From positions 1 through 64,000 of the forward strand of contig NZ_QSDR01000008.1 of the NCBI RefSeq assembly GCF_003464085.1: a stretch of DNA of 64,000 nucleotides, in the 5' to 3' direction. Position 1 is the first letter of the stretch. The number at the start of each line of letters is the position of its first letter. Shown one piece after another: positions 37,993-45,917 of the stretch. Source of the DNA: Clostridium sp. AM58-1XD. GTDB lineage: Bacteria > Bacillota > Clostridia > Lachnospirales > Lachnospiraceae. Position numbers and translations under genes: made by a program. The notes below the pieces were generated by a model, which was not told where the DNA came from, made no database searches, and saw only the letters and a list, made by a program, of their open reading frames with translations.

Positions 37993-38103
37993 ACTCCAAA
38001 ACCTCCCAGTTATCTTATATTTTTCATTTAGAACAAAACGATTGAAAAACAATGCAGATCAACATTTTATATTTACTTCATAACATATAATTTCCCATAA
38101 AAT

Positions 38104-38134
38104 AAAATAGACCCTCCAGTAACTGGAGAGTCAA
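38104..38134 (-). promoter_or_regulatory. MerR-type promoter with 19-base spacer and dyad operator
   Basis: On the minus strand TTGACT (38129-38134) and TATTTT (38104-38109) are 19 bases apart, longer than the normal 17. The spacer holds the dyad GACTCTCCAGT-t-ACTGGAGGGTC (38110-38132). This over-long spacer with a dyad is the hallmark of MerR-activated promoters. The -35 overlaps the merR stop codon. Confidence 0.85.
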
Positions 38135-38973
38135 GTGCTGCCGGCATATTTTAGACAACTGATCTGAACAGGCAGCTGCAGTTCAGTTATATACTTGTCG
38201 GAATCACTGGTAAATCCTGAATCAATCAACGTAATCTCCACGGAATCACCACAGCATGAATATCCATGGCCATCAATGTAATCCAAAAGCTTTTTATAGG
38301 AATGTTCCGCCTCTCTATGTGTGCCTGAATACCTGATTGTCACATAATTGCCGCCAGCCAAGCTTACTTCTTGGCACTGAAATTCGTCTTCTTTTTCTAA
38401 AAATACGAATATCCCTGAAAATCTCGAAAATTCTCCCACTAAAATATTTTCCAATGCGATGGATACGCCTACCTTTCCCAAGAACATCATTGGTTTTAAA
38501 TGGTTCTTTTTTTCCAGTTCGCGTATCGGATATTCCAGATCTTCATCCAGTGGTATTTCTTTTCTTAGAAAAGCGATTTTTCGATCCGGAATATAGGTTA
38601 CCTTAATTTCGTCCAATTGTGAATCCATAGCATCCGAAAGCTGTAGAATTCTGCGCTCCAGCTTTCTCTCGATCGTTTCCAGGCGGGCCTTCAGGACCTT
38701 CGTCTCTTCCTGCTGCTCCTTTAAAAGTCCCATCAAAGTCGCCGTGTCCTTGTTTTCAAAAAAACGGATAATCCGTTCCAGAGGCATGTCCATGGCCCTA
38801 AGATATTTAATTGTATTCAGGCGTTCAAACTGCTTGGTGGAATAATAACGGTATCCCGTCTTCTCATCCACATGTTCCGGATGCAGCAGTCCGATTTCAT
38901 CATAATACCGCAGAGTTCTGATATTCATATCGAACAGCCGCCCGATCTCTCCTACGGTAAATAATTCTTTCAC
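38131..38973 (-). CDS. MerR-family regulator with GyrI-like effector domain
   Basis: A 280-residue BmrR-like regulator. Helix-turn-helix and wing: FTVGEIGRLFDMNIRTLRYYD, GYRYYSTKQFERLN. A long coiled coil (about 80-120) is followed by a GyrI/AraC-effector-like domain that binds drug-like molecules in the family. It probably activates the MATE gene downstream from the dyad operator at its own 3' end. Its start overlaps the stop of the YcxB-like gene by four bases. Confidence 0.93.
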   Translation of the reverse strand: MKELFTVGEIGRLFDMNIRTLRYYDEIGLLHPEHVDEKTGYRYYSTKQFERLNTIKYLRAMDMPLERIIRFFENKDTATLMGLLKEQQEETKVLKARLETIERKLERRILQLSDAMDSQLDEIKVTYIPDRKIAFLRKEIPLDEDLEYPIRELEKKNHLKPMMFLGKVGVSIALENILVGEFSRFSGIFVFLEKEDEFQCQEVSLAGGNYVTIRYSGTHREAEHSYKKLLDYIDGHGYSCCGDSVEITLIDSGFTSDSDKYITELQLPVQISCLKYAGST

Positions 38974-39509
38974 GTTGTTTCTCCTTCAGCAGATATGCCC
39001 TGTTCCCGAACCCATTGAACAAATTGCTCCTGCTTGCCCTGTATAAATCCGTCTTTTGCAACGTAAATACAGGCTTCGCCCTGGTAAACCAGTGCAAAAT
39101 ACAGTTCCATATCTTTGATTTCCCCGATTTTGTCATAGCAATACTCTGACGCTGTCGTATTTTCTTTCAGATAGATCTTATCGCCAAACTGAATCGTCCT
39201 GGTCCATTTCGAAGATCCCTGAATCTTCGCCAGCTGCCGAAATACATTCCTGCCTATCACATTTCCTCTCAAAAATCCACGATATATACAGTACAATGTA
39301 AGTAGTACAAAGACTGCACCGAATCCGAATTCTCCTGAAACAAAGCCTTTCCATGCATTGAATACCACAAATAATCCAAGCAATGTCCATATCATTCGGA
39401 ATATCGCCCCTATTCGTACCTGTTTTGTTTTCACTGCCGGATGATTGAGCCAGTACAGATATCTCTTTTCGTTCACTTCATACTGATTGACAAATGCGAA
39501 TTCATCCAC
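38970..39509 (-). CDS. YcxB-like membrane protein, second copy
   Basis: A 179-residue protein with two membrane segments (IFRMIWTLLGLFVVFNAW and FGFGAVFVLLTLYCIYRGF) and a soluble tail with YCYDKIGEIKDMELYFALVYQ, the plan of YcxB-domain proteins. It overlaps the phosphatase gene upstream (8 bases) and merR downstream (4 bases), so the three are translationally linked. The function is unknown. Confidence 0.68.
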   Translation of the reverse strand: MDEFAFVNQYEVNEKRYLYWLNHPAVKTKQVRIGAIFRMIWTLLGLFVVFNAWKGFVSGEFGFGAVFVLLTLYCIYRGFLRGNVIGRNVFRQLAKIQGSSKWTRTIQFGDKIYLKENTTASEYCYDKIGEIKDMELYFALVYQGEACIYVAKDGFIQGKQEQFVQWVREQGISAEGETT

Positions 39510-39996
39510 GTTCTTTTCCTTCCCTTTTCGTTATACACTCCAACAATGCCTGACACCCCTCCATAATATCATCATACGTAACATCAAAATTTCCAGTATA
39601 CCATGGGTCCGCGATATCACGTGGGCGGTCTGAAAAATCCAGCAGGCGTTTTACTTTGCCTTCCGGGTCCTCCCTCAGTATTTTCATCATATTTGTGATG
39701 TTCCAACGTTCCATCCCAAGTATATAGTCATATTTCTGATAATCACTCTTTCTCAGCTGCACCGCATATTTCCCATCTGTGGATATCCCATACCGGCGCA
39801 GCTTTTCCCGTGTTCCCCGGTGCACCGGATTGCCGATTTCCTCCATACTGGTCGCAGCAGACGCCACATAAAAGCGCTCTGCAAGCCCCTTTTTTTCCAC
39901 CAGATCACGGAATACAAACTCAGCCATCGGGGACCGGCAGATGTTGCCGTGACAAACGAAAAGTATCTTAATGTTATTCTTAAATTGTTTCGTCAT
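39502..39996 (-). CDS. Low-molecular-weight protein tyrosine phosphatase
   Basis: A 164-residue phosphatase. The P-loop is CHGNICRS with Cys15 and Arg21 as catalytic residues, and the general acid lies in DPWYTGNFD. It removes phosphate from tyrosine (or arginine) in proteins; the partner kinase is not in the window. First gene of an overlapping three-gene unit with YcxB-like and MerR proteins. Confidence 0.93.
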   Translation of the reverse strand: MTKQFKNNIKILFVCHGNICRSPMAEFVFRDLVEKKGLAERFYVASAATSMEEIGNPVHRGTREKLRRYGISTDGKYAVQLRKSDYQKYDYILGMERWNITNMMKILREDPEGKVKRLLDFSDRPRDIADPWYTGNFDVTYDDIMEGCQALLECITKREGKERG

Positions 39997-40079
39997 TTAC
40001 TGTATCTCCGTTACTTTTTGATAGATAAAGTCTACTATAAATTCAAGCTTTGAACAAGGATTTCTTTTTTATTCTTCTA

Positions 40080-40108
40080 TTTACAGCCTATTTACCATCT
40101 TGTATAAT
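40080..40108 (+). promoter_or_regulatory. Promoter of the type I toxin mRNA
   Basis: TTTACA (40080-40085) and TATAAT (40103-40108), 17-base spacer. The predicted leader of about 55 bases contains a stem GCAGGCAGT..ACTGC before the strong RBS. Confidence 0.72.
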
Positions 40109-40166
40109 TGAAGCAGGCAGTTCCTACTGCTGGGTGACTTCCATCTCCGAAAGGGGGTGGTATAAC

Positions 40167-40244
40167 ATGAGTACATATGAGACACTTTCTTTAATGATTG
40201 CGTTTGGGGTACTTGTTGTTATGATTATAGGTACAAAAAAATAG
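40167..40244 (+). CDS. Small hydrophobic toxin, TxpA/Hol-Tox type
   Basis: A 25-residue peptide starting MSTYETLSLMIAFG, the recognisable opening of the 'putative holin-like toxin' family (type I toxins related to TxpA). It is one membrane-spanning helix ending in a short basic tail (GTKK). The RBS AAGGGGGTGG lies before the ATG, as usual for the family. A longer reading frame from 40050 exists but only the short peptide matches. An antisense RNA with a near-consensus promoter overlaps its 3' end, as expected for type I systems. Confidence 0.82.
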   Translation: MSTYETLSLMIAFGVLVVMIIGTKK

Positions 40245-40331
40245 TCACCCGCCCTCCAAAGCAAATGTGACTATTTTTATAGATACATAATATTTTGGAA
40301 GCCACTCGCTGGAGTGAACTGCCTTTTTGTA
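40235..40331 (-). ncRNA. Predicted antisense antitoxin RNA
   Basis: A minus-strand promoter TTGACA (40361-40366), 18 bases, TATAAT (40337-40342) would start an RNA near 40331. It runs into the hairpin AATAGTCAC / GTGACTATT at 40240-40276 followed by T6, ending about 40235 after roughly 97 bases. The RNA is complementary to the 3' end of the toxin mRNA, including its last codons. The same hairpin ends the toxin mRNA on the plus strand. Confidence 0.72.
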
Positions 40332-40336
40332 CCTTT

Positions 40337-40366
40337 ATTATAAGCTATTTTCAATTCGTCTGTCAA
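40337..40366 (-). promoter_or_regulatory. Promoter of the antisense antitoxin RNA
   Basis: Perfect TTGACA and TATAAT hexamers on the minus strand, 18-base spacer. Both boxes match consensus better than the toxin promoter's TTTACA/TATAAT, as expected when antitoxin RNA must be in excess. Confidence 0.78.
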
Positions 40367-40505
40367 TCATGATTTTTCGAGCTGACTTGAAAAAGGAAAT
40401 TCCAGTGCAAGGGTAAATTCCATCCCTCCCTAGTTCAGTGGAATTCAAATAAAATTTTCGTTTTAATAAATATTTTAGAATTTTCACTAATTCTAAAAAT
40501 AGTTC

Positions 40506-40534
40506 TTGACATTAAATAAAATCCGTGTTATATT
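40506..40534 (+). promoter_or_regulatory. Promoter of the cold-shock gene
   Basis: TTGACA and TATATT with a 17-base spacer, giving a leader of about 120 bases ahead of the csp start. Confidence 0.8.
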
Positions 40535-40562
40535 AAGGGAGTATTTTTTATAAGATTTTGAT

Positions 40563-40624
40563 CTCACATATTTTTGTAAGTCATTATTCCTATGATGGGT
40601 TACAAAAATATGTGATTTTTTTGT
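40563..40624 (+). promoter_or_regulatory. Long hairpin plus T-run in the cold-shock leader
   Basis: TCACATATTTTTGTAA pairs with TTACAAAAATATGTGA, 16 perfect pairs, followed by T7. It lies between the promoter and the start codon, so it looks like an attenuator or temperature-sensitive leader. Confidence 0.65.
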
Positions 40625-40664
40625 TTTAGGAAAATATAATAATATAATTTAGGAGGTATCTTTC

Positions 40665-40868
40665 ATGAATAAAGGTACAGTAAAATGGTTTAACTCACAG
40701 AAGGGCTTTGGCTTCATCACTAACGAAGAGGACGGACAGGACATATTCGTTCACTTTTCCGGAATCTCATCCAATGGCTTTAAGTCATTAGAGGATGGAC
40801 AGCAGGTTACTTTTGACATCACAAACAGCGCCAGAGGTTTACAGGCTGTCAATGTCTGCGCTGCATAA
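40665..40868 (+). CDS. Cold-shock domain protein (CspA family)
   Basis: A 67-residue single cold-shock domain protein with the RNA-binding motifs [10 protein letters not shown] and DIFVHFSGI in order. It acts as an RNA chaperone. Strong RBS AGGAGG before the ATG; a terminator follows. The long leader with a hairpin suggests post-initiation control, as known for cspA-type genes. Confidence 0.97.
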   Translation: MNKGTVKWFNSQKGFGFITNEEDGQDIFVHFSGISSNGFKSLEDGQQVTFDITNSARGLQAVNVCAA

Positions 40869-40896
40869 TCAAGCCTTGTGTTAACAATAGTTAACC

Positions 40897-40927
40897 GGAC
40901 CGCCTCCCTTGCGGGGCGGTCTTTTTA
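40897..40927 (+). terminator. Terminator of the cold-shock gene
   Basis: GACCGCC-tcccttgcggg-GCGGTC followed by T5. Confidence 0.85.
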
Positions 40928-41029
40928 TTATTTTCTTATTATTACAACTATATCACGGGAAGTAGAAAATGTACTGAACTAAACTAATATCCCATTAAAC
41001 GGAACAGCATTGTTCAGAAAGGTCGGAAT

Positions 41030-41530
41030 TTGTTTAAAAAAGGAAATTTTATACTCTATGAAACGATTGGTGTGTGCCAGGTAAATGAAATATCAAGAAC
41101 AGATTTCTCAGACAACAATCAATTATATTATTATTTGGTTCCCAGATTTGAGAAGAACATGACGATTTATATTCCAGTGGACAGCGACAAGGTAACCATG
41201 CGGGCGATTTTATCCAGGCAGGAGGCTGAAAGCTTCGTATTGTCCTGGCCTGGTGTCAAATGCAAGAAATATTCGAATGACAGAGAGCGTGCTCAAGTCT
41301 ATAAGCAGGTAATTAAATCTGGAAATTGTCTGGAGTTAGCTTCTATGATTAAAGAAATCGCTCAGATTGAGCAGTCCTGTAAAGGCCGTGGGAAAATGCT
41401 GCCTCTGCGCGAAAAAGACGGCATAAAAACGGCCCGTAAATTGTTATTTGGCGAGTTGGCTACGGCACTGGATATTGGCCCGGAAGAAGTTCCGGATTAT
41501 ATTCTAAGCCAAACCGGCTGTTTCTGTTAA
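41030..41530 (+). CDS. CarD-like transcriptional regulator
   Basis: A 166-residue protein. The first 65 residues (FKKGNFILYETIGVCQVNEI, YYYLVPRFEKNMTIYIPV) match the CarD/TRCF RNA-polymerase-interacting domain; the rest is helical as in CarD C-termini. It modulates rRNA or stress promoters in related bacteria. The start is a TTG after AAAGGTCGG; no ATG fits, so start choice is moderately sure. Confidence 0.88.
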   Translation: MFKKGNFILYETIGVCQVNEISRTDFSDNNQLYYYLVPRFEKNMTIYIPVDSDKVTMRAILSRQEAESFVLSWPGVKCKKYSNDRERAQVYKQVIKSGNCLELASMIKEIAQIEQSCKGRGKMLPLREKDGIKTARKLLFGELATALDIGPEEVPDYILSQTGCFC

Positions 41531-41599
41531 GATCACTGAGGCACTAATTTAATTAATTCAGAAACACCATAACATAAAAGCGAGAAAATTCTCCGCCTT

Positions 41600-42271
41600 T
41601 TATGTTCTCATAGTATTTTGTTCTTCTCTGTCCCTGTACATCTGTTTCACTGCTTCTATATCCCTCGTAAACATTCGGTACATATCTCTGCTGTAACCGC
41701 TGATGATACCCGGATAATACCGCTGCAGACTCCAAACGGCATTCGTAACAATGTCGTCCTGATCTCTTCCGCCCCAGATGGGACACATACCAACCTCACA
41801 GTTGTGCTTTTCCCCGTCCTCTGTGTACATATAGACAGAATAATATTTAAAGAGCGGAACCATAATATCAATCTTCTCATAGGCCCATAAAATCGTGCTT
41901 GTAGGAATCGCGTGTACACCATGGCCATTCGTAAAAAAGGTGATTTCCGGTGTAGCTGCAAATCCTGCTTTCCACTGCTCGTCCGGCATTTCTCGGAGCT
42001 TTTCCATCACCTCATGTTGTTCGTCCATACTGAGCCTGCCAAACAGCCTGTCGATATTTTCACGGGCAGATTTACGCCTGGAATGCTCAATTGCATAAAT
42101 AATTGCTATGTACAGTACAGATACTGCACCGCAAAACAGAAGGTATATACCTGGAGCTCTGCACAAAAGCATGATCCCAAACAGCAGGGCCAGACATACA
42201 AGAAGCCCATAATAAATCTTCATTGATTTTACAGACATCTTCTTTACATACCCCAACAGTTCCTCATTCAT
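41600..42271 (-). CDS. Hypothetical two-helix membrane protein
   Basis: A 223-residue protein with two adjacent membrane segments (MKIYYGLLVCLALLFGIML and IYLLFCGAVSVLYIAIIYA, about residues 17-60), then a soluble domain with DEQHEVMEKLREMPDEQW and a beta-rich part ending in a basic helical tail. Start ATG at 42271 follows GGGGGATGGG. The layout is loosely like YcxB proteins, but I cannot assign a family. It follows the lipoprotein gene on the same strand. Confidence 0.65.
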   Translation of the reverse strand: MNEELLGYVKKMSVKSMKIYYGLLVCLALLFGIMLLCRAPGIYLLFCGAVSVLYIAIIYAIEHSRRKSARENIDRLFGRLSMDEQHEVMEKLREMPDEQWKAGFAATPEITFFTNGHGVHAIPTSTILWAYEKIDIMVPLFKYYSVYMYTEDGEKHNCEVGMCPIWGGRDQDDIVTNAVWSLQRYYPGIISGYSRDMYRMFTRDIEAVKQMYRDREEQNTMRT

Positions 42272-42388
42272 GACCCATCCCCCTCTTCTGAAATGCGAAA
42301 ACGGCATCCATAAAGGTTTTCACTTTAATGGATGCCAATTCGCTCAGACGTCAAACTGCCTTCCGTTCTTAAACGTCCTGAATTTGAT

Positions 42389-42934
42389 TTACTTGTTGTT
42401 AATCCCTGTAATTCCCAGGGCACCGTCTTCTCCAATATTAAACGTTACATTCGGAGTTCCGTTCCCGATTACATAGCCTGCCTCAGATTCCTCAATTTCA
42501 GAAGCGTTGAAGGATGTTACCGCATCCACAAAAGCCTCTGCAAACAGAGTGTTTTTATCGAGTGCAAGGAATGCTTCCTTGTCTGCTACAATGCCCTCGT
42601 TCTCCTTAACAGATGCGACGTAAACCGGATAAGTAATCATTTCTGCAAGGGACTTCATATTCTTATTCATGACTGCATCTTCCACTTCTTCCACAAAAGC
42701 TATAATGTCATCCTCTGTCACCTCTGCCTTTTTTGCTTCAGTCGTCTCTTCTGCAGCTTCAGAACTATCATTTGTACTTTCCTGGGAAACCGCATCTGTT
42801 GCGTCTTCTGCAGAGCTTTCCGCTGTGGTTTCAACAGCTGTAGTTGTCTCTTCTTTTGTATTTCCGCCTCCACATGCTGTGAGTGCCAGTGCCAATGCAC
42901 TTGCTGCTGCAATTACGTAAGTTCTCTTTTTCAT
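42389..42934 (-). CDS. Small lipoprotein with acidic linker
   Basis: A 181-residue lipoprotein. Signal peptide ends in LTAC (lipobox), followed by a Thr/Ser/Glu/Ala-rich linker of about 55 residues and a globular domain (DDIIAFVEEVEDAVMNKNM, LAEMITYPVYV) whose shape suggests an NTF2-like fold. No specific role is known. RBS GGAGAG precedes the ATG. A 20-base palindrome lies in its leader. Confidence 0.7.
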   Translation of the reverse strand: MKKRTYVIAAASALALALTACGGGNTKEETTTAVETTAESSAEDATDAVSQESTNDSSEAAEETTEAKKAEVTEDDIIAFVEEVEDAVMNKNMKSLAEMITYPVYVASVKENEGIVADKEAFLALDKNTLFAEAFVDAVTSFNASEIEESEAGYVIGNGTPNVTFNIGEDGALGITGINNK

Positions 42935-42952
42935 AACGATCTCTCCTCTTCT

Positions 42953-42972
42953 ATGCAGGTACTCCTGCATAG
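42953..42972 (-). promoter_or_regulatory. Perfect dyad in the lipoprotein leader
   Basis: TATGCAGG-tact-CCTGCATA on the plus strand, 8 perfect pairs, 19 bases upstream of the lipoprotein start codon. It may be an operator or an RNA stem near the RBS. Confidence 0.5.
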
Positions 42973-43045
42973 CGCATATGTTACCATACTTCACTCAAAA
43001 TTGCACGAAACAAAAACTTATTATTTTCTTAAAATAGTATAAATT

Positions 43046-43549
43046 TTAAAAGCCACGGATCCTGTCACTTTCGGCTTCTCCCGTTTTTTCTATGGACTTT
43101 ATCACCACATAATAACCATAATCTGCGGTGGCCTGTACAAAAACCCGTTCTCCCGCCCTGTGCCCCAGAAGCGCCCTTCCCAGCGGAGATTCGTTGCTGA
43201 TCCGCCCGTCCAGAGAATTACCGCGGATCGTGGTCACAATCTTATAGTTTTCCGTTTCATCCTCTTCTTCAAAATAAACAGAAACCGTATTGTTAATGCC
43301 CACTTCGTCATCCTTTGATTTGTCTGAGATGATCTTCGCAGTTTTAATCATTCTCTCCAGGTATCGTATACGGCTTTCGTTTTTATTTTTATCCTTTTTC
43401 GCCGCGTAATATTCAAAGTTTTCGCTCAAATCCCCCTGAGCTCTTGCCTCTTTTACTGCTTCGATCGCTTCCTTACGCACTACCAGTTTACGGTAGTCAA
43501 TTTCTTCCTGAATCTTCTTGATATCGCTTTCTGTAAGCTGGTCATTCAT
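43046..43549 (-). CDS. greA: Transcription elongation factor GreA/GreB family
   Basis: A 167-residue cleavage factor that rescues backtracked RNA polymerase. The N-terminal coiled coil contains EARAQGDLSENFEYYAAK, whose acidic tip carries the catalytic Asp and Glu, and the C-terminal FKBP-like domain has ISNESPLGRALLGHRAGE. Length is typical. A promoter TTGTTT-17-TATAAT lies upstream, back to back with the rrf2 promoter. Confidence 0.95.
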   Translation of the reverse strand: MNDQLTESDIKKIQEEIDYRKLVVRKEAIEAVKEARAQGDLSENFEYYAAKKDKNKNESRIRYLERMIKTAKIISDKSKDDEVGINNTVSVYFEEEDETENYKIVTTIRGNSLDGRISNESPLGRALLGHRAGERVFVQATADYGYYVVIKSIEKTGEAESDRIRGF

Positions 43550-43855
43550 ATCTCTGTTCTCCGCCTTTCTGAATATTATCCGGTTCTTTTCTTCCCGTTT
43601 ATACCGTTCTTACCAGTTTCACTGAATTTACGTTCTTACTGTTTCTCCAGATTATATCATTTCTTAAGTAAAAACTCTTACACATTTTTCATCTGCTCTC
43701 CTGTCTCACATTTTACGCCGCCTATTATTATAACGCCTATCTTATAAAAAAACAATTCATTGACTTTTTTCCTTTTCGCATCTATGCTAAAAACAGCATG
43801 AAATCTACTTACCTTCCAGGAAAGTAGGAAAATATGGTTACGAAGGAGGCCGTAT
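43550..43855. promoter_or_regulatory. Divergent promoter region between greA and the Rrf2 gene
   Basis: On the minus strand TTGTTT (43750-43755) and TATAAT (43727-43732), 17 apart, for greA. On the plus strand TTGACT (43760-43765) and TATGCT (43783-43788), 17 apart, for the Rrf2 gene. The -35 boxes are four bases apart. CTACTT-...-AAGTAG at 43806-43829 may be an Rrf2 operator. The greA leader (170 bases) has a direct repeat GTAAGAACG. Confidence 0.65.
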
Positions 43856-44287
43856 ATGATGATATCAACAAGGGGGCGCTATGCGCTCCGCGTAATGATC
43901 GATATAGCAGAGCATGATAAGGGTACCTATATTCCTTTAAAGGATATTGCCGGCCGCCAGCAGATTTCAGAGAAGTATCTGGAGAGCATTGTTGTGATCC
44001 TCTCCAAAGCCGGACTGCTGGAGGGACTGCGCGGAAAGGGCGGCGGTTACCGCCTTACCTGGCGGCCGGAACAATATACAGTCGGAAGTATTTTAAAGCT
44101 CACAGAAGGCTCTCTGGCTCCCGTAGCGTGTCTTGAATGCGGTCCCAATCACTGTGAACAGGCTGATCAGTGCCGGACTCTTCCGATGTGGATTAAGCTG
44201 GACCGGCTGATCGATGAGTTTTTTGAAGGCATACGGCTCTCCGATCTGATGAAGAAAGAAACAGCAGATTCTCACAGTTTCCTGTAA
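43856..44287 (+). CDS. Rrf2-family regulator (IscR/CymR type) with cysteine cluster
   Basis: A 143-residue winged-helix regulator (STRGRYALRVMIDIAEHD, ISEKYLESIVVILSKAGL, RGKGGGYRLT). Cysteines in ACLECGPNHCEQADQC could hold an iron-sulfur cluster, as in IscR; classic CymR lacks this set. It lies upstream of met17-cysK and may control sulfur supply in response to cluster state or O-acetylserine. Its promoter carries a dyad. Confidence 0.92.
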   Translation: MMISTRGRYALRVMIDIAEHDKGTYIPLKDIAGRQQISEKYLESIVVILSKAGLLEGLRGKGGGYRLTWRPEQYTVGSILKLTEGSLAPVACLECGPNHCEQADQCRTLPMWIKLDRLIDEFFEGIRLSDLMKKETADSHSFL

Positions 44288-44613
44288 GGCGTCACATCTG
44301 TCATGGGAGTGCTGCCGAAAAGGAAAAATCGGTCCTGTGCGGCCGGATGGAGTGGTCCGGCCGCTGCATGGAACGAAATCCGGTATTATAAGCATGCCGG
44401 ATTCAGCTGGTTCCGCACTCTCTTTCATTTTACCTATTGACACAGTAGGTTTATAGTGCTATGATTCCTAAAAACATATGGGAAAGATAGGTAAATGCTA
44501 TGGAAAAACGATTTGCACTGCTGATCCGGGCAAATTTTCGTTTCGGCCGAATGTGCCGATGTTGTATGCAAATTTGAGAACTGTCACCGCTTACAATGAA
44601 AGGAGATTTTGCC
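44288..44613 (+). promoter_or_regulatory. Region between rrf2 and met17: stems, promoter and leader
   Basis: Contains two perfect stems, GCGGCCGGA / TCCGGCCGC (44339-44364) and AATCCGG / CCGGATT (44377-44403), with no T-run. Promoter TTGACA (44437-44442), 17 bases, TATGAT (44460-44465). A dyad ACCTA-ttgacacag-TAGGT (44432-44450) covers the -35 and is a plausible Rrf2/CymR operator. The leader is about 140 bases. Confidence 0.65.
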
Positions 44614-45900
44614 ATGTCAAACAACAATTACAGATTCGAAACGCTTCAGCTTCACGTCGGTCAGGAAAATGCCGATCCGGCCACCGATTCCAGAGCCGTT
44701 CCAATCTATGCCACAACGTCCTACGTATTTAGAGATTCCGCTCAGGCAGCCGGAAGATTCGGCCTGACAGAAGGCGGCAATATTTATACCCGTCTTATGA
44801 ATCCCACTTCCGACGTATTTGAGCAGCGTATTGCGGCTTTAGAAGGGGGCGCAGGAGCTCTGGCAACTGCTTCCGGCTCGGCAGCAATTACATATGCCAT
44901 ACGCAACATTGCAGGTGCAGGTGACCATATCGTTTCTGCCTCTACCGTATATGGAGGCACGTATAATCTCCTTGCCAACACCATGAAAGAAGTCGGCATT
45001 GAAACGACATTTATAGATGGACGGGACCCAAAGAACTTTGCACAGGCCATTCGGCCGAATACGAAAGCCGTTTATCTGGAATCCCTGGGAAATCCGAATT
45101 CCGATATTATCGATCTGGAAGCTGTATCGGCGGCAGCTCATTCAAATGGAATTCCAGTAATCATCGACAACACCTTTGCAACGCCCTACCTCTTTCGCCC
45201 CTTAGAACACGGAGCAGATATCGTTGTTCATTCCGCTACAAAATTCATTGGCGGCCACGGCACGGTTATGGGCGGCGTGATCGTTGACGGCGGAACCTTT
45301 GACTGGTCCCGGAACGATAAGTTTCCAGGACTCTCCAAACCAAATCCATCCTATCACGGCATTGTATTTACAGAGGCAGGAAATCTTGCATATATTTTAA
45401 AAATCCGAACTACACTTATGAGGGATACAGGAGCATGCATTTCACCGTTTAACTCCTTCCTGCTGCTCCAGGGGCTGGAAACATTGTCTCTAAGGGTGGA
45501 GCGCCATGTGGAAAACGCATTGAAAACCGTTGCCTTCTTGAAAAATCATCCTCTTGTATCCAAAGTAAATCATCCTTCTCTTTCATCAGGAAAGGAAAAA
45601 GAACTGTATGACAAATATTATCCAAACGGCGGCGCTTCCATTTTTACCTTTGAAATCAATGGAACGGAAGAACAGGCAAAACGCTTCACAGAATCCCTGA
45701 AACTGTTCTCTCTTCTCGCTAACGTTGCCGATGTGAAATCCCTCGTGATTCATCCCGCATCAACCACTCATTCTCAAATGACAGAAGAAGAACTGCGGTC
45801 TGCCGGGATTCAGCCTACTACGGTCCGTCTTTCCATCGGCACCGAACACATAGACGACATTATTGCTGATTTATCACAGGCGTTTGAATCGATTATATAA
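44614..45900 (+). CDS. O-acetylhomoserine sulfhydrylase family enzyme
   Basis: A PLP-dependent Cys/Met metabolism enzyme of 428 residues. It starts [11 protein letters not shown], has [19 protein letters not shown] and the PLP-lysine motif [11 protein letters not shown]. The length and sequence fit O-acetylhomoserine aminocarboxypropyltransferase (MetY/Met17), which makes homocysteine from sulfide, rather than the shorter cystathionine synthases. RBS AAAGGAG. cysK follows after 17 bases, so both sulfide-fixing steps are in one operon. Confidence 0.95.
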   Translation: MSNNNYRFETLQLHVGQENADPATDSRAVPIYATTSYVFRDSAQAAGRFGLTEGGNIYTRLMNPTSDVFEQRIAALEGGAGALATASGSAAITYAIRNIAGAGDHIVSASTVYGGTYNLLANTMKEVGIETTFIDGRDPKNFAQAIRPNTKAVYLESLGNPNSDIIDLEAVSAAAHSNGIPVIIDNTFATPYLFRPLEHGADIVVHSATKFIGGHGTVMGGVIVDGGTFDWSRNDKFPGLSKPNPSYHGIVFTEAGNLAYILKIRTTLMRDTGACISPFNSFLLLQGLETLSLRVERHVENALKTVAFLKNHPLVSKVNHPSLSSGKEKELYDKYYPNGGASIFTFEINGTEEQAKRFTESLKLFSLLANVADVKSLVIHPASTTHSQMTEEELRSAGIQPTTVRLSIGTEHIDDIIADLSQAFESII

Positions 45901-45917
45901 TGACAGGAGGAATCAAT

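Noticed and set aside
40050-40244. 64-residue reading frame over the toxin
   Set aside because: Only the last 25 residues match the toxin family and follow a strong RBS; the upstream part covers the promoter and leader.
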